Shown: positions 15,682-25,177 of the stretch, in pieces
How positions within the stretch are numbered: the stretch's first letter is position 1
Layout: each line of letters begins with the position of its first letter
From: Bacillota bacterium
Lineage (GTDB): Bacteria > Bacillota > UBA5301 > Bu52
Direction: 5' to 3'
Assembly: GCA_014896355.1 (NCBI GenBank)
Contig: JADBKO010000042.1
Span: forward strand, 1 to 50,838
DNA length: 50,838 nucleotides
The notes under the pieces: generated by a model
The model's database searches: none
What the model was told of the DNA's origin: nothing
What the model saw: only the letters and a program-made list of their open reading frames with translations
Position numbers and translations under genes: made by a program

Positions 15682-17397
15682 TCACCGAAACACCTGGATC
15701 GTCAGCCACAAGCCCCAGGCTGCCAGAAGGGCGGCCAGGGCCCACAGAGGCCACTGCACCGGCATCCTCCGGATGGCCCGGCCCCTCGTCGCCTGCCGTT
15801 CGGCGCGTTCCGGCGGTCCGGCGGGGGCGGGAAGGTCTGCGCCCAGATCCAGCAGGATGCTGCGCAGGCCGTTTGCGGCATGGAAGACTCCAGCCAGGAG
15901 GAGCAGGATCTCGGCGCCGAGCACGGCTGCGTGGCCCATCCGCGCCTGAACCTGGGCGAATCTCAAGAGTTCCAGGCCGGGATGATTGGCGACGAGATGC
16001 CAAACCAATACCACGGCCAGGATCAGGCCGGTGAGGGCCTGGGCCAGCCAGAGGGTGCCGTTTCCGCCCCAGATGCCGCCGCCGGTCCTTTCCCGGAGCG
16101 CCGCCGTTTGGCCGCGGGAGAGCTCCGGGCGCACGGCCGGGAGCTCCGTCGGGAGCTCCGGACCGGTGCCGGTCCGGCCTGCGGCAGGCCGCAGCCAGAG
16201 CCCGGATTCCGTCCAGGCGGCCCGCAGCGCGGCCAGGATGTGAAGGGCCACGGCGGCGAAGAGGCCCAGGTCCAGCACCTTGGCCACCGGATGGCCCATG
16301 GCCTGTACGAAGGCATCGTAGGACTGCGCCCCTGCCAGCAGCAAACCCAGGACCATCAGGTGCACCAGGAGATAGAACGCCAGGATCAGGCCGGTCAGCC
16401 GGTTCAGCGCGAAGGCCCACCGCGGCCAGGGGCGGCGCCGGACGTCGAACCACCGCCACGCTGCGGCGACGCCGCCCACCCGGGTGGAGCCGCGAACCTG
16501 GCTGCTGCCCACCTCCTCTTTCTGTCTCCCGCTTCGCGGGTACGGAGCCTCCGCAGGCCTGCTCGCACGTTCCGGCGTGCCGGCGGCGGCCAGCCCTGAT
16601 GCAGGTACCGGCGTCGCGGCCGGCGCCAGAGCCGTGCGGGGCCCGCCCAGAGCCAGTCTGCGCAGGGCCATGATGGAGCGGGCGGGATCCAGGCCCTGCG
16701 GGCAGACATGGCTGCAGTCCAGGGCCGCATGGCACCGCCAGATACCGTGGGGGCTGTCCGCATACTGCCAGGCCTGGCCCGGGCTGATCCCGTCGGCCGA
16801 TTGAAGCGGAGCCGGGGCACAGACGGCATTCCAGGCTGCGTTCAGCACCGCCGGGCCCGCATAGCCGGGGTCCGTGGCGGCGATGGGACAGGCGGAAATG
16901 CAGGCACCGCATTCGATGCAATCGGGCAGGGCCAGCAGGCCTTCTGGCGACGCGTCCGCCGGTGCGTCGCCGGGTGGCAGCGCAGCGGTGATCCAGCGGT
17001 GGAAAGGCGCGCCCGCGTCTTCCAGGCGGCGAAAGAACCCGGCGAAATCCACCACCAGATCTGATTGCAGCGGGAACCCGGCCAGAGGCTCCAGCCGGAT
17101 GCGCGGCCCGCATTCCTGCACCCGGGTGAGGCAGGCCAGCTGTTCGCGCCCATTGATGCGCAGGGCACAGGTGCCGCACGCCCCGTGATGGCAGGAATGC
17201 CGGTAGGTCAGAGTGGGATCGTGATGCAGCTGGATTTCCTCCAGCACATCCAGAATGGTGGCGTCCGGGCGCATCTGCACCCGGTAAGCCTGCCAGAACG
17301 GGGGGCGGCCTGCGCCAGGTTTTTGCCGACGAATGAGGACGTGGAGCTGCCATAGGGGTTGGGTGCGCGCCGCGGCGGCGGCAGCTTCACTTGCCAA
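15682..17397 (-). CDS. Fused SdhB-type iron-sulfur protein and di-heme SdhC-type membrane anchor
   Basis: A 571-residue fusion. Residues 15-120 are a plant-type [2Fe-2S] domain (C69, C74, C77, C89). At 160-170 is CIECGACISAC for [4Fe-4S], and C170, C222, C228 and C232 complete the [4Fe-4S]/[3Fe-4S] set of SdhB/FrdB. After a Pro/Ser linker, residues 326-571 have five membrane helices. The helices hold H346, H386, H467 and H506, a likely axial set for two b hemes, in repeated LTGLILAxxLxxHL and FHAANGLR contexts, as in five-helix type B anchors. The start is TTG, overlapping the GlpA-like gene. No SdhA lies nearby, so the likely partner is the upstream FAD dehydrogenase, passing electrons to quinone. 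Confidence 0.85.
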   Translation of the reverse strand: MASEAAAAAARTQPLWQLHVLIRRQKPGAGRPPFWQAYRVQMRPDATILDVLEEIQLHHDPTLTYRHSCHHGACGTCALRINGREQLACLTRVQECGPRIRLEPLAGFPLQSDLVVDFAGFFRRLEDAGAPFHRWITAALPPGDAPADASPEGLLALPDCIECGACISACPIAATDPGYAGPAVLNAAWNAVCAPAPLQSADGISPGQAWQYADSPHGIWRCHAALDCSHVCPQGLDPARSIMALRRLALGGPRTALAPAATPVPASGLAAAGTPERASRPAEAPYPRSGRQKEEVGSSQVRGSTRVGGVAAAWRWFDVRRRPWPRWAFALNRLTGLILAFYLLVHLMVLGLLLAGAQSYDAFVQAMGHPVAKVLDLGLFAAVALHILAALRAAWTESGLWLRPAAGRTGTGPELPTELPAVRPELSRGQTAALRERTGGGIWGGNGTLWLAQALTGLILAVVLVWHLVANHPGLELLRFAQVQARMGHAAVLGAEILLLLAGVFHAANGLRSILLDLGADLPAPAGPPERAERQATRGRAIRRMPVQWPLWALAALLAAWGLWLTIQVFR

Positions 17398-18616
17398 TGC
17401 CCTGCACCTCCCACGGATCGGCGCGGAAACGCCGGTACGAGACGAGCGGCGTGACGCGGGTCCGGCATGGACGCTCCACGCCTAGAAAGGCACAGATTGC
17501 GTCGCCGGCGGACTCCGCCATGGCCCGGGAGGTGGCGGTTTTTCCGCCCGCCACGGTGAACAACCCGCTCTGGCCATGGTTGAACACCCGGAATCCCCGG
17601 GATATCTCGCGTCCGTCGGCAGCCACATTGTCGGCTACCAAGGGACGGCAGGCGGAATACGCGGCGCGCAGGGGAGCAAAGCGGGCAGCCGGTACCAAGC
17701 GGCTGGCCAGCTCCCGCAGCCGCTCCACATGATCCCTGGGCACAGGCACCTGGTCGGGGCTTTCCGCCACCCACGAGGTGGTTCCCGCCAGGGAGATCTG
17801 CCGTTGCGGCACCAGGATGTCGCCGTCGCCCGGCGGATGCAGATGGTTGATCACTTTGTTGGCCAGCCGCCCCTCCAGGGCCACCAGGACCCCGGCGCTG
17901 GGCACCACCGGGACCTTTACTCCGGCCAGGGCTCCAATCTGCGGCGCCCAAGGCCCGGCGCAGTTCGCCACCACGGCGGCGGGAAAGACCAACTCCCGGC
18001 CGGAGGCCAGGCTCTGCGCCCGTACCACGATCCGTGCCCGTGCGTCGCCGGCCCTGGATCGCACGCCTGCCGGGGGCGGGCCTGCCTCCAGCCCTTCCAC
18101 TCGTACGTAGGTGAGGACCCGGGCGCCTGCTGCCTGGGCGGTAGCCAGCCAGGACGCCGTGAGCCGGTAAGGGTCAAAAACGGCATCCGGCACCGGCACC
18201 GCCGCCAGGATCTGCGGATTCAGGGCAGGAACCTGGTCCAGGGCCTGGCGCGGCGAAATGGGGCGTACGTCCATCCCGGCTTCCCGGCAGCCTTCCAGGA
18301 ACTCCGGCAGATAATCCAGGTCTGCCGCATCCAAGGCCACGAACAAACCTCCGGTGGGCTCGATGACCTCCGGTGCCAGACGGCGGAGCACCCGGTTTTC
18401 CTCGAAGCACTCCCGGGCGGATGCCGGGTCGTGTACCACGTAACGGGCTCCGGAGTGCAACAGCGCATGGTTGCGGCCGGTGGTGCCGGAGGAGACCTCG
18501 CCGCGCTCCAATACAGTGACGGGAAAGCCTCGCAGGGCCAGATCACAGGCCAGGGCTGCCCCCGTGGAGCCCGCGCCGATGATCACCACCGGGAATTCCT
18601 GCAGTGCTCTATCCAT
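17387..18616 (-). CDS. GlpA-like FAD-dependent glycerol-3-phosphate dehydrogenase
   Basis: A 409-residue DAO-superfamily flavoprotein. The FAD fold starts [20 protein letters not shown] near 10-30. [19 protein letters not shown] near 45 matches the GlpA/GlpD substrate-FAD region, and [18 protein letters not shown] near 360 matches the C-terminal FAD motif. It lacks the C-terminal iron-sulfur (Bfd-like) extension of E. coli GlpA and is shorter. ATG 18616 overlaps the glpK stop, and its own stop overlaps the start of the SdhB-SdhC fusion. Co-transcription with glycerol kinase makes glycerol-3-phosphate the probable substrate. Lactate/2-hydroxyglutarate-type oxidases of the same fold remain possible. 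Confidence 0.8.
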   Translation of the reverse strand: MDRALQEFPVVIIGAGSTGAALACDLALRGFPVTVLERGEVSSGTTGRNHALLHSGARYVVHDPASARECFEENRVLRRLAPEVIEPTGGLFVALDAADLDYLPEFLEGCREAGMDVRPISPRQALDQVPALNPQILAAVPVPDAVFDPYRLTASWLATAQAAGARVLTYVRVEGLEAGPPPAGVRSRAGDARARIVVRAQSLASGRELVFPAAVVANCAGPWAPQIGALAGVKVPVVPSAGVLVALEGRLANKVINHLHPPGDGDILVPQRQISLAGTTSWVAESPDQVPVPRDHVERLRELASRLVPAARFAPLRAAYSACRPLVADNVAADGREISRGFRVFNHGQSGLFTVAGGKTATSRAMAESAGDAICAFLGVERPCRTRVTPLVSYRRFRADPWEVQGIGK

Positions 18617-20126
18617 GGTTTTCTCCCGGGCCATCCGGGCTTTCCGCGGTCCACTCCCGCGCCCGCTCCACGGCTTGCCGCCAGCGACCATACAGCCGTT
18701 CCCGCTGGGCTTCATCCATGGCCGGCTGGAAAACCCGGTCCACCTGCCTGCGAGCGGCCAGAGCCTCCGGGCGGTCCCAGAGACCGGCCTCCAGCCCTGC
18801 CAGGTAAGCGGCTCCCAAAGCGGTGCTTTCCAGGAAAGCCGGGCGTTCCACGGGAACGCCCAAGATGTCGGCCTGAAATTGCATGAGAAAATCGTTGGCG
18901 CTGGCACCGCCGTCCACCCGCAACCTGGGGATCCGAAGCACTTCCGCCCGGGCTCCGCCGGCGTGGTCGGGCTCCCCGGCCTGGGCGGCGTCGGCTTCCA
19001 TGGCTGCCAACACGTCGCGGGTCTGGTAGGCAATGGCCTCCAGCGCCGCCCGTACAATATGGGCCGCCGTGGTGCCACGGGTGACACCCACCAGGGTGCC
19101 GCGGGCCCGGCTGTCCCAGTAGGGTGCCCCCAGGCCTGTGAAGGCCGGCACCAGGAACACATCGCCCGTGTCCGGAACGCTGGCCGCCAGGGCGGCGGTA
19201 TCGGCAGCATGCCGTACCAGATGCAGCTGATCCCGCAGCCACTGTACCACGGCGCCGGCCACGAAGACGCTGCCCTCCAGGGCATAGGTGGCCCGGCCGG
19301 CACGGCACCAGGCCACCGTGGTCAGCAACCCGTGGCGCGAGGATATGGGTTGTGCCCCGGTGTTGAGAAGGAGAAAACATCCGGTGCCGTAGGTGTTCTT
19401 GGCCGCACCGGGAGCGAAGCAAGTCTGTCCGAAAAGGGCTGCCTGCTGGTCCCCCGCCATCCCCAGGATGGGGATCGGCGCGCCGAAGAGATCCGGGTCT
19501 GTGGTCCCGAACCGGTGTTGGGACGGATACACTTCCGGCAGGACCGGCCGGGGGATGGCCAGAGCCTCCAGGAGTTCATCGTCCCAGTCCTGCGTGTGCA
19601 AATTGAAAAGAAGGGTGCGGGAGGCATTGGAGCAGTCAGTGGCATGGACCCGGCCGCCGGTGAGGTTCCAAAGCAACCAGGCGTCCACGGTTCCGAAAGC
19701 CAATTCCCCGCTTGCTGCGCGCCGCCGGGCCCCGGGAATATGGTCCAACAGCCATTTGAGCTTGGTGCCGGAGAAATAGGGGTCCAGGACCAATCCCGTC
19801 TTTTGCCGGAAAAGCGGCTCGTAACCGGCCTGGCACAACTGGTTGCACAAGGCGGCAGTGCGGCGGCATTGCCAAACAACAGCATTGGACACAGGCTGTC
19901 CCGTGCGGCGGTCCCAGAGCAGGGTGGTCTCCCGCTGGTTGGTGATCCCGACGGCCGCCACGGATCCGGGGTCCGCGCCCAGTTGCGCCAGAGCTTCGCG
20001 GGCCGCCTGCAGCTGGGAGTGCCAGATGTCCATGGGATCGTGCTCCACCCAGCCGGGCTGGGGGAAGATCTGCCGGAACTCATGCTGGGACTGGGCACAC
20101 AGCCGGCCGCTGCTGTCGAAAACCAT
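18609..20126 (-). CDS. glpK: Glycerol kinase, start codon missing or non-canonical
   Basis: FGGY-family kinase phosphorylating glycerol to glycerol-3-phosphate. Motifs include [91 protein letters not shown] and [17 protein letters not shown]. The first in-frame ATG (20126) comes after the phosphate loop. Upstream codons in the same frame read [19 protein letters not shown] from 20171, so the protein homology reaches the usual position 3 or so, but no ATG, GTG or TTG precedes it (AGG TTT GAG TAT). The gene may use a rare start, or its 5' end was lost at the neighbouring junction. Confidence 0.88.
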   Translation of the reverse strand: MVFDSSGRLCAQSQHEFRQIFPQPGWVEHDPMDIWHSQLQAAREALAQLGADPGSVAAVGITNQRETTLLWDRRTGQPVSNAVVWQCRRTAALCNQLCQAGYEPLFRQKTGLVLDPYFSGTKLKWLLDHIPGARRRAASGELAFGTVDAWLLWNLTGGRVHATDCSNASRTLLFNLHTQDWDDELLEALAIPRPVLPEVYPSQHRFGTTDPDLFGAPIPILGMAGDQQAALFGQTCFAPGAAKNTYGTGCFLLLNTGAQPISSRHGLLTTVAWCRAGRATYALEGSVFVAGAVVQWLRDQLHLVRHAADTAALAASVPDTGDVFLVPAFTGLGAPYWDSRARGTLVGVTRGTTAAHIVRAALEAIAYQTRDVLAAMEADAAQAGEPDHAGGARAEVLRIPRLRVDGGASANDFLMQFQADILGVPVERPAFLESTALGAAYLAGLEAGLWDRPEALAARRQVDRVFQPAMDEAQRERLYGRWRQAVERAREWTAESPDGPGENHG

Positions 20127-20218
20127 GGCCCGGGAGCTGGTGGTGCCCTGGTCCAGAGCCAGGACATACTCAAACCTTCCCCGGCAGGCTGGACCAGAAG
20201 GTTGAGGAAGGGATCCTG

Positions 20219-21430
20219 GTGGCTGCCCCCGGCCGGGTGGTGGAAGGCGTCGGCTATCAAACCCTGGCCGTGTATGCGGGTGGACCGGCGCCCGTATCCC
20301 CGCTGGCCACAGCTGTGCCGGACGGGCAGGGCGGGATCGTCCTGGAGAATGAGCTGCTGCGGGTGACGGTGCTGGCCAACGGTGCCCTGGGCTCCGTTTA
20401 TGACCAGCGGGCCCGGCGCGAGGTGCTGGAAGGGGAAGGGAACCAGCTGGTAGCCTACTCCGACCGGCCGGCCACGTTCGATGCCTGGGATGTGGACGCC
20501 GACATGGAGCTGTCCGCCCGTCGCCTGCAGGCCGTCCGGCCTCCGGCGGTGCTGGAAGCCGGCCCTGTGCGCGCCGCCGTCGAGGTGGTTTACCGGCCCG
20601 AGGGCGACGCAGGCGGCGCCGTCCTGCGCCAGCGCTACCTTTTGGTGGCGGGATCGCCTCGCCTGGACATCCGCACGGAGATCCAATGGACCGGCAGACG
20701 TACGCTCATCAAGGCCCTGTTCCCGCTGGCGGTGCGCTGCGCGGAAGCCACCTTCGAAACTGCCTATGGCGCGGTCACGCGGCCGACGCACCGCAACACG
20801 TCCTGGGACCAGGCCCGCTTCGAGGTGCCTGCCCACCGCTGGGCGGACCTGAGCGAAGGCGGCTACGGAGTGAGCCTGCTGAACGATGGCCGCTACGGGC
20901 ATTCTGCCCACGGCAACGTGCTGAGCCTGACCTTGCTGCGCTCCCCCGTCTACCCGGATCCTTTTGCAGATGAAGGGCCACATCATTTCACGTATGCCCT
21001 CTACCCCCACAGCGGGGATTGGCGCCACGGTACGGTGGACGAGGCCGCGGCTCTGAACTCGCCCCTGTTGGCGGTCTGGACTGCTGGCGCGCGGCCGCCG
21101 AGCGAGGGACAGCCGCAGCTGCCGCCCGAAGAAGTGCTGCTGGCCGTGGATAGCCCGGCGCTGCAGGTGGGCAGCCTCAAGCTGGCGGAGGAGGGCGACG
21201 GGCTCGTGGTGCGCCTGTACGAGGCCCATGGTTCGCGGGGCAAAGCCCGCGTAGAGACGGGTCCGGATCTGCCCTTCCGCCGGGCCGAGACGGTGAATGT
21301 GTTGGAAGAAGAAGCAGCAGCGGTGCCCGCTGCGGGCACGCCTGCCGCTGCCAGCGCCAGCCGCGTGGGTTTCGCGCTGACAACGGACTACAAGCCCTAC
21401 CAGATCCTGACCATCCGGCTGCAGCCATAA
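20219..21430 (+). pseudogene. GH38 alpha-mannosidase, C-terminal fragment
   Basis: About 403 residues matching the C-terminal half of family 38 alpha-mannosidases: the [22 protein letters not shown] beta-domain entry, [44 protein letters not shown] and HHFTYALYPHSGDWR. Full enzymes have roughly 1,000 residues, with the catalytic Asp in an N-terminal barrel. That barrel is absent here, because sequence upstream of about 20180 is antisense glpK. The fragment keeps a long open frame, so the loss may be recent, but it cannot hydrolyse mannosides alone. The reading frame stays open back to about 20160 without a ribosome site. Confidence 0.75.
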
Positions 21431-21498
21431 GGGGCGCCTTCGATCGTCCGTTGTGAGCCGTCGGCCTTCAGCCGTAAGGGAGCCGTAAGGGGACGCCC

Positions 21499-21879
21499 TC
21501 AGCTCCAGGCCGCCTCCAGCACTTCCAACAGCTCCTCCTGTGTGGCGGGCCGGGCCGGGATGCCGTACGCGGGGCGGTTGGCCATCTCGTGTTCGGCGAT
21601 CCAGCGCAGGTCTGCCTGCGTCAGGCCGGCCTGGCGCAGGGATTCCGCCATGTCTACCAGGGCAAACAGTCGGGAGAGCTGCTTCCGCACCTGCCGGATC
21701 AGCCATTGGGCTTGCCGGTCCTCTCCGGGGAGGTTGGGACCCTCCGGGCGCCCTGCCTCCCCTTGCCCGGGCCCGGCCGGCGCGGGGCCCCTGCCTGCGG
21801 GGCTGGCGGCCTGGAGCCCCCGCAGCGAGTACTTTCGGCGCACCGTGGTGCCGCCTGACAACAAGTTCGCGGCGCTCAA
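21499..21879 (-). CDS. Hypothetical protein, probably truncated at its 5' end
   Basis: A 126-residue frame of no recognised family. Its last 75 residues look protein-like and helical ([20 protein letters not shown], then [18 protein letters not shown] and [11 protein letters not shown]). The first 20 or so codons are the antisense of an inverted sufB fragment, so the natural start was probably lost in the same rearrangement. Whether it is expressed is doubtful. Confidence 0.35.
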   Translation of the reverse strand: MSAANLLSGGTTVRRKYSLRGLQAASPAGRGPAPAGPGQGEAGRPEGPNLPGEDRQAQWLIRQVRKQLSRLFALVDMAESLRQAGLTQADLRWIAEHEMANRPAYGIPARPATQEELLEVLEAAWS

Positions 21880-21920
21880 CAGCGCAGTCTGGTCGGGCGT
21901 CTTTCATCTACGTGCCCAGG
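21829..21920 (+). repeat. Inverted, diverged fragment of sufB
   Basis: The plus strand here resembles codons about 160-190 of sufB, which lies on the minus strand at about 22,745-22,840. It shares the blocks ACCGTGGTGCCGCC, GACAACAAGTTCGC and TCTACGTGCC in the same order. Several substitutions and at least three small indels break the frame. It abuts the 3' end of sufB in opposite orientation, and the last ten or so codons of the sufB frame read through its antisense. Confidence 0.7.
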
Positions 21921-23318
21921 GCCCCCTTCCATCTCGAACTTCATCAGGCGGTTCATCTCCACGGCATATTCCATGGGCAGCTCCCGGGTGAAAGGCTCGA
22001 TGAAGCCCATGACGATCATGCGCACCGCCTCTTCCTCCGGGATGCCGCGGCTCATCAGGTAGAAAAGCTGCTCCTCGTTGACCTTGCTCACAGTGGCCTC
22101 ATGCTCCATGACCACCTGCTTCTCCAGGACTTCGCTGCGGGGCACCGTGTCTGAGCGGGACTCCGGGTCGAAGATCAGGGTGTCGCACTTGATGTTGGAT
22201 TTGCTTCCCACGGCACCCGGCGAGAAGTGCGCCAACCCCCGGTAGGTGGTGCGGCCGCCGTGATGGCTGATGGACTTGGACACGATGCGGCTGTAGGTAT
22301 GTGGCGCCGCGTGGATCACTTTGGCGCCGGCATCCTGGTGCTGGCCGCGGCCGGCCACGGCGATGGAGAGCACCGTGCCCCGGGCGCCCTGGCCCATCAG
22401 GTAAATGGCCGGGTATTTCATGGTCACTTTGCTGCCGATGTTGCCGTCCACCCATTCCATGAGGCCGTCCTCGTACACCAGGGACCGCTTGGTCACCAGG
22501 TTGTAGATGTTGGGCGCCCAGTTTTGGATGGTGGTATAACGAATATGGCCACCCCGCTTGACGATGATCTCCACCACGGCGGCGTGCAGCGAATCGGTGC
22601 TGTACAGCGGCGCCGTGCAGCCCTCGATGTAGTGGGCGGAGCTGTCCTCCTCGGCGATGATGAGGGTGCGCTCAAACTGGCCCATGTTCTGGGCATTGAT
22701 GCGGAAATACGCCTGCAGCGGCGTGGTGGCCTTTACCCCGCGCGGCACGTAGAGGAAACTGCCGCCGCTCCAGACCGCTGAGTTCAGGGCGGCGAACTTG
22801 TTGTCGCCCGGCGGCACCACGGTGCCGAAGTACGGGCGCACCAAGTCGGGGTACTCCCGCACGGCGGTGTCCATGTCGCAGAAGATGACCCCTTCCCGCG
22901 CCAGCTCCTCCTGCATGTGGTGGTAGACGACCTCCGACTCGTATTGGGCCGAGACGCCGGCCAAAAACTTGCGTTCCGCTTGCGGGATGCCCAGGCGCTC
23001 GAAGGTGAGCTTGATGTTTTCGGGAACCTCGTCCCAGGTCTTGCCCTGCCGCTCCGAAGGCTTGATGTAGTAGGTGATGCGGCTGAAATCCAGGCCGCTC
23101 AGGTCTGCGCCCCAGGTGGGCATGGGCTTCTTGAGAAAGATCTCCAGGGCGTGCAGGCGGAAATCCCGCATCCAGGCGGGCTCGCCTTTCACCGCCGATA
23201 TCTCCTCCACGATCTCCCGGCTGAGCCCTGGGCGGGTGCGCACCACCGGCTTTTCCGGGTCGCGGAAGCCGTAACGATATCCCTGATCCAGACCCAGTTC
23301 AGACAAGGGACTGGCCAT
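21876..23318 (-). CDS. sufB: Fe-S cluster assembly protein SufB
   Basis: A 480-residue scaffold subunit of the SufBCD complex. It is highly conserved throughout: [60 protein letters not shown] with the cluster-related Cys, [45 protein letters not shown] and [12 protein letters not shown] 23318 follows GGAGGG. The C-terminus is odd. Normal SufB ends about EMEGSVG, whereas here EMEGG is followed by some 14 residues encoded by the antisense of the inverted sufB fragment, so the native stop was replaced. It is the last gene of the suf operon. Confidence 0.95.
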   Translation of the reverse strand: MASPLSELGLDQGYRYGFRDPEKPVVRTRPGLSREIVEEISAVKGEPAWMRDFRLHALEIFLKKPMPTWGADLSGLDFSRITYYIKPSERQGKTWDEVPENIKLTFERLGIPQAERKFLAGVSAQYESEVVYHHMQEELAREGVIFCDMDTAVREYPDLVRPYFGTVVPPGDNKFAALNSAVWSGGSFLYVPRGVKATTPLQAYFRINAQNMGQFERTLIIAEEDSSAHYIEGCTAPLYSTDSLHAAVVEIIVKRGGHIRYTTIQNWAPNIYNLVTKRSLVYEDGLMEWVDGNIGSKVTMKYPAIYLMGQGARGTVLSIAVAGRGQHQDAGAKVIHAAPHTYSRIVSKSISHHGGRTTYRGLAHFSPGAVGSKSNIKCDTLIFDPESRSDTVPRSEVLEKQVVMEHEATVSKVNEEQLFYLMSRGIPEEEAVRMIVMGFIEPFTRELPMEYAVEMNRLMKFEMEGGPGHVDERRPTRLRC

Positions 23319-23329
23319 TGCGATCCCTC

Positions 23330-23815
23330 CTATTTGGAACCCGGTCGTCCATCATTTTCCTCGTTCTGGACCTCGTTCCGGGCCGGACAGGCCTTTTCCC
23401 CGGCCTGCGAGAGCCCTTTTTCCAGAGCGTCCCAGGCCAGCAATGCGCATTTGATGCGCATGGGGAATTTCACGACACCCTGGAGGGAGGCCAGATCGCC
23501 CAGGTTTTCCGGCGCCGGCCCTCCCTGCAACATCTGGCGGAAATTCTCGGCCATCTTGAGAGCCTCGGCCACCGGTTTACCCCGGACGGCTTCGGTCAGC
23601 ATCGAGGCCGACGCCATGCTGATGGAGCACCCACGGCCGGTGAAGCGGGCCTCTTGGACCCGGCCGTCCTTCACTGCCAGCTCCAGGAGCAGCTCATCGC
23701 CGCAGCTTGGGTTGTGCAGCGCCACCGCCACCGACGCGTCCTCCAGATGGCCGCGGTTGCGGGGGTGCTGGTAATGGTCCATGATGACCTGGCGGTACAA
23801 ATCATCCAGAGACAC
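23330..23815 (-). CDS. sufU: Fe-S cluster assembly sulfurtransferase SufU
   Basis: A 161-residue IscU/SufU-family protein. It begins [20 protein letters not shown] from GTG 23815, overlapping the end of sufS by 14 bases. The zinc/sulfur ligands are Cys in NPSCGDE, Cys in [13 protein letters not shown] and Cys in [11 protein letters not shown]. The spacing between the second and third Cys is longer than in IscU, with a segment near [19 protein letters not shown], which marks SufU. It accepts persulfide from SufS for the SufBCD scaffold. The C-terminus has an extra charged tail of about 25 residues. Confidence 0.93.
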   Translation of the reverse strand: MSLDDLYRQVIMDHYQHPRNRGHLEDASVAVALHNPSCGDELLLELAVKDGRVQEARFTGRGCSISMASASMLTEAVRGKPVAEALKMAENFRQMLQGGPAPENLGDLASLQGVVKFPMRIKCALLAWDALEKGLSQAGEKACPARNEVQNEENDGRPGSK

Positions 23816-25175
23816 GGCGGAAATACTCCTTCGCTTTGGCCAGAGCCGCGGCCAGGGCGTCCACGTCCTCTGGCGTATTGTACAGGTAGAGGCTGGCCCG
23901 GGCCGTGGATTGCACGCCCAGCCAGCGCATGAGGGGTTGGGCGCAGTGATGACCGGCCCGCACGGCGACGCCTTCGGCATCCAGGACCGTAGCCAGGTCA
24001 TGAGGATGGATACCCCGCAGATTGAAGGCCAGCACTCCGGTTTTCAGGGCATTGGCCCCGGGCCGGCCGCCGGGCGCCGGGCTGTCTACGCTTTCCGAGC
24101 CGCCGCTCCCTCCGTACGGAACCTGGCGGGGGCCATACAGCTCCAGATCCGGCACCTGGGCCAGGCGCTCCAGGGCGTAGGCCGTCAACGCCGTCTCGTG
24201 ACGGTGGATGGCCTCCCGGCCGATGCCGTCCAGATAATCCATGGCCGCCGCCAACCCCACGGCGCCAGCGATGTTCGGCGTGCCTCCCTCGAAGCGGTAG
24301 GGCGGGTCTTTGAAGGTGGAATCTTCCAGCTCCACCACTTCGATCATTTCCCCGCCGAAGAGCACCGGCGGCATTTTCTCCAGCAGCTCGTAGCGGCCGT
24401 ACAGCACCCCGATGCCTGTGGGCCCGCACATCTTGTGGCCGGAGAAGGCCAGAAAATCGGCGCCTAAAGCCCGGACGTCGACGGGCATATGAGGTACGCT
24501 CTGGGCCCCATCCACCACCAGCACGGCTCCCTGGGCATGGGCCAGCTGCGCCAGCTCCGCCACAGGGGCCACGGTGCCCAGTACGTTCGAAACATGCGCC
24601 ACGGCCACGATGCGGGTACGGGGGCCGATGAGGCGCCGGGCTGCATCCAGGTCGATTTGCCCGTCGGCGCGCAGCGGCAAGAATACCAGCCGGGCGCCGG
24701 TGGCTTTGGCTGTCTGCTGCCAGGGCACCAGATTGCTGTGATGCTCCGCCACCGTGGTGGCGATTTCGTCGCCCGGACGCAGGACAGAGCGCCCGTACGC
24801 GGCGGCCACCAGGTTCAAAGCTTCGGTGGTGCCCCGGGTGAAAACGATCTCCTCGGGACGCGCGGCTCCGATAAAACGGGCGGCGCGGGCCCGGGCGTCC
24901 TCGTAGGCCTGTGTGGCGCGGGCTGCCAGGGTGTGCACGCTGCGGTAGACATTGGCATTATCGTGCTCGTAGAAACGCCGCAGCGCCTCCAGCACGATCC
25001 GCGGCTTCTGGCTGGTGGCGGCGTTGTCCAGGTAGACCAGCCGGTGCCCGTCAATGGTTTCGCCCAGGATGGGAAAATCCGGCCGGATCTTGTCCACATC
25101 CAAAAGATCAGCGGGCGAAAGGCTGGCAGGCTTGGATGGGTCCAGGATCTCTGCCTGTGGCAAATCTTTGGTCAT
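23802..25175 (-). CDS. sufS: Cysteine desulfurase SufS
   Basis: A 457-residue class V PLP enzyme. It contains YLDNAATSQKPR near 45, TRGTTEALNLVAAAYG, VAEHHSNLVPWQ, VDGAQSVPHMPVDV, the PLP Lys in AFSGHKMCGPTGIGVLYG and the active Cys loop near VRAGHHCAQPLM. An insert of about 25 Gly/Ser/Pro-rich residues lies before the last strand, near residue 380. ATG 25175 follows GGAGGG; the longer open frame upstream is the end of sufD in another frame. It supplies persulfide to SufU. Confidence 0.95.
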   Translation of the reverse strand: MTKDLPQAEILDPSKPASLSPADLLDVDKIRPDFPILGETIDGHRLVYLDNAATSQKPRIVLEALRRFYEHDNANVYRSVHTLAARATQAYEDARARAARFIGAARPEEIVFTRGTTEALNLVAAAYGRSVLRPGDEIATTVAEHHSNLVPWQQTAKATGARLVFLPLRADGQIDLDAARRLIGPRTRIVAVAHVSNVLGTVAPVAELAQLAHAQGAVLVVDGAQSVPHMPVDVRALGADFLAFSGHKMCGPTGIGVLYGRYELLEKMPPVLFGGEMIEVVELEDSTFKDPPYRFEGGTPNIAGAVGLAAAMDYLDGIGREAIHRHETALTAYALERLAQVPDLELYGPRQVPYGGSGGSESVDSPAPGGRPGANALKTGVLAFNLRGIHPHDLATVLDAEGVAVRAGHHCAQPLMRWLGVQSTARASLYLYNTPEDVDALAAALAKAKEYFRRVSG

Positions 25176-25177
25176 GC

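Noticed and set aside
19322-21907. An 861-codon minus-strand frame across glpK, the GH38 fragment and the sufB junction
   Set aside because: It is out of frame with glpK and antisense to the mannosidase fragment; no conserved protein features.
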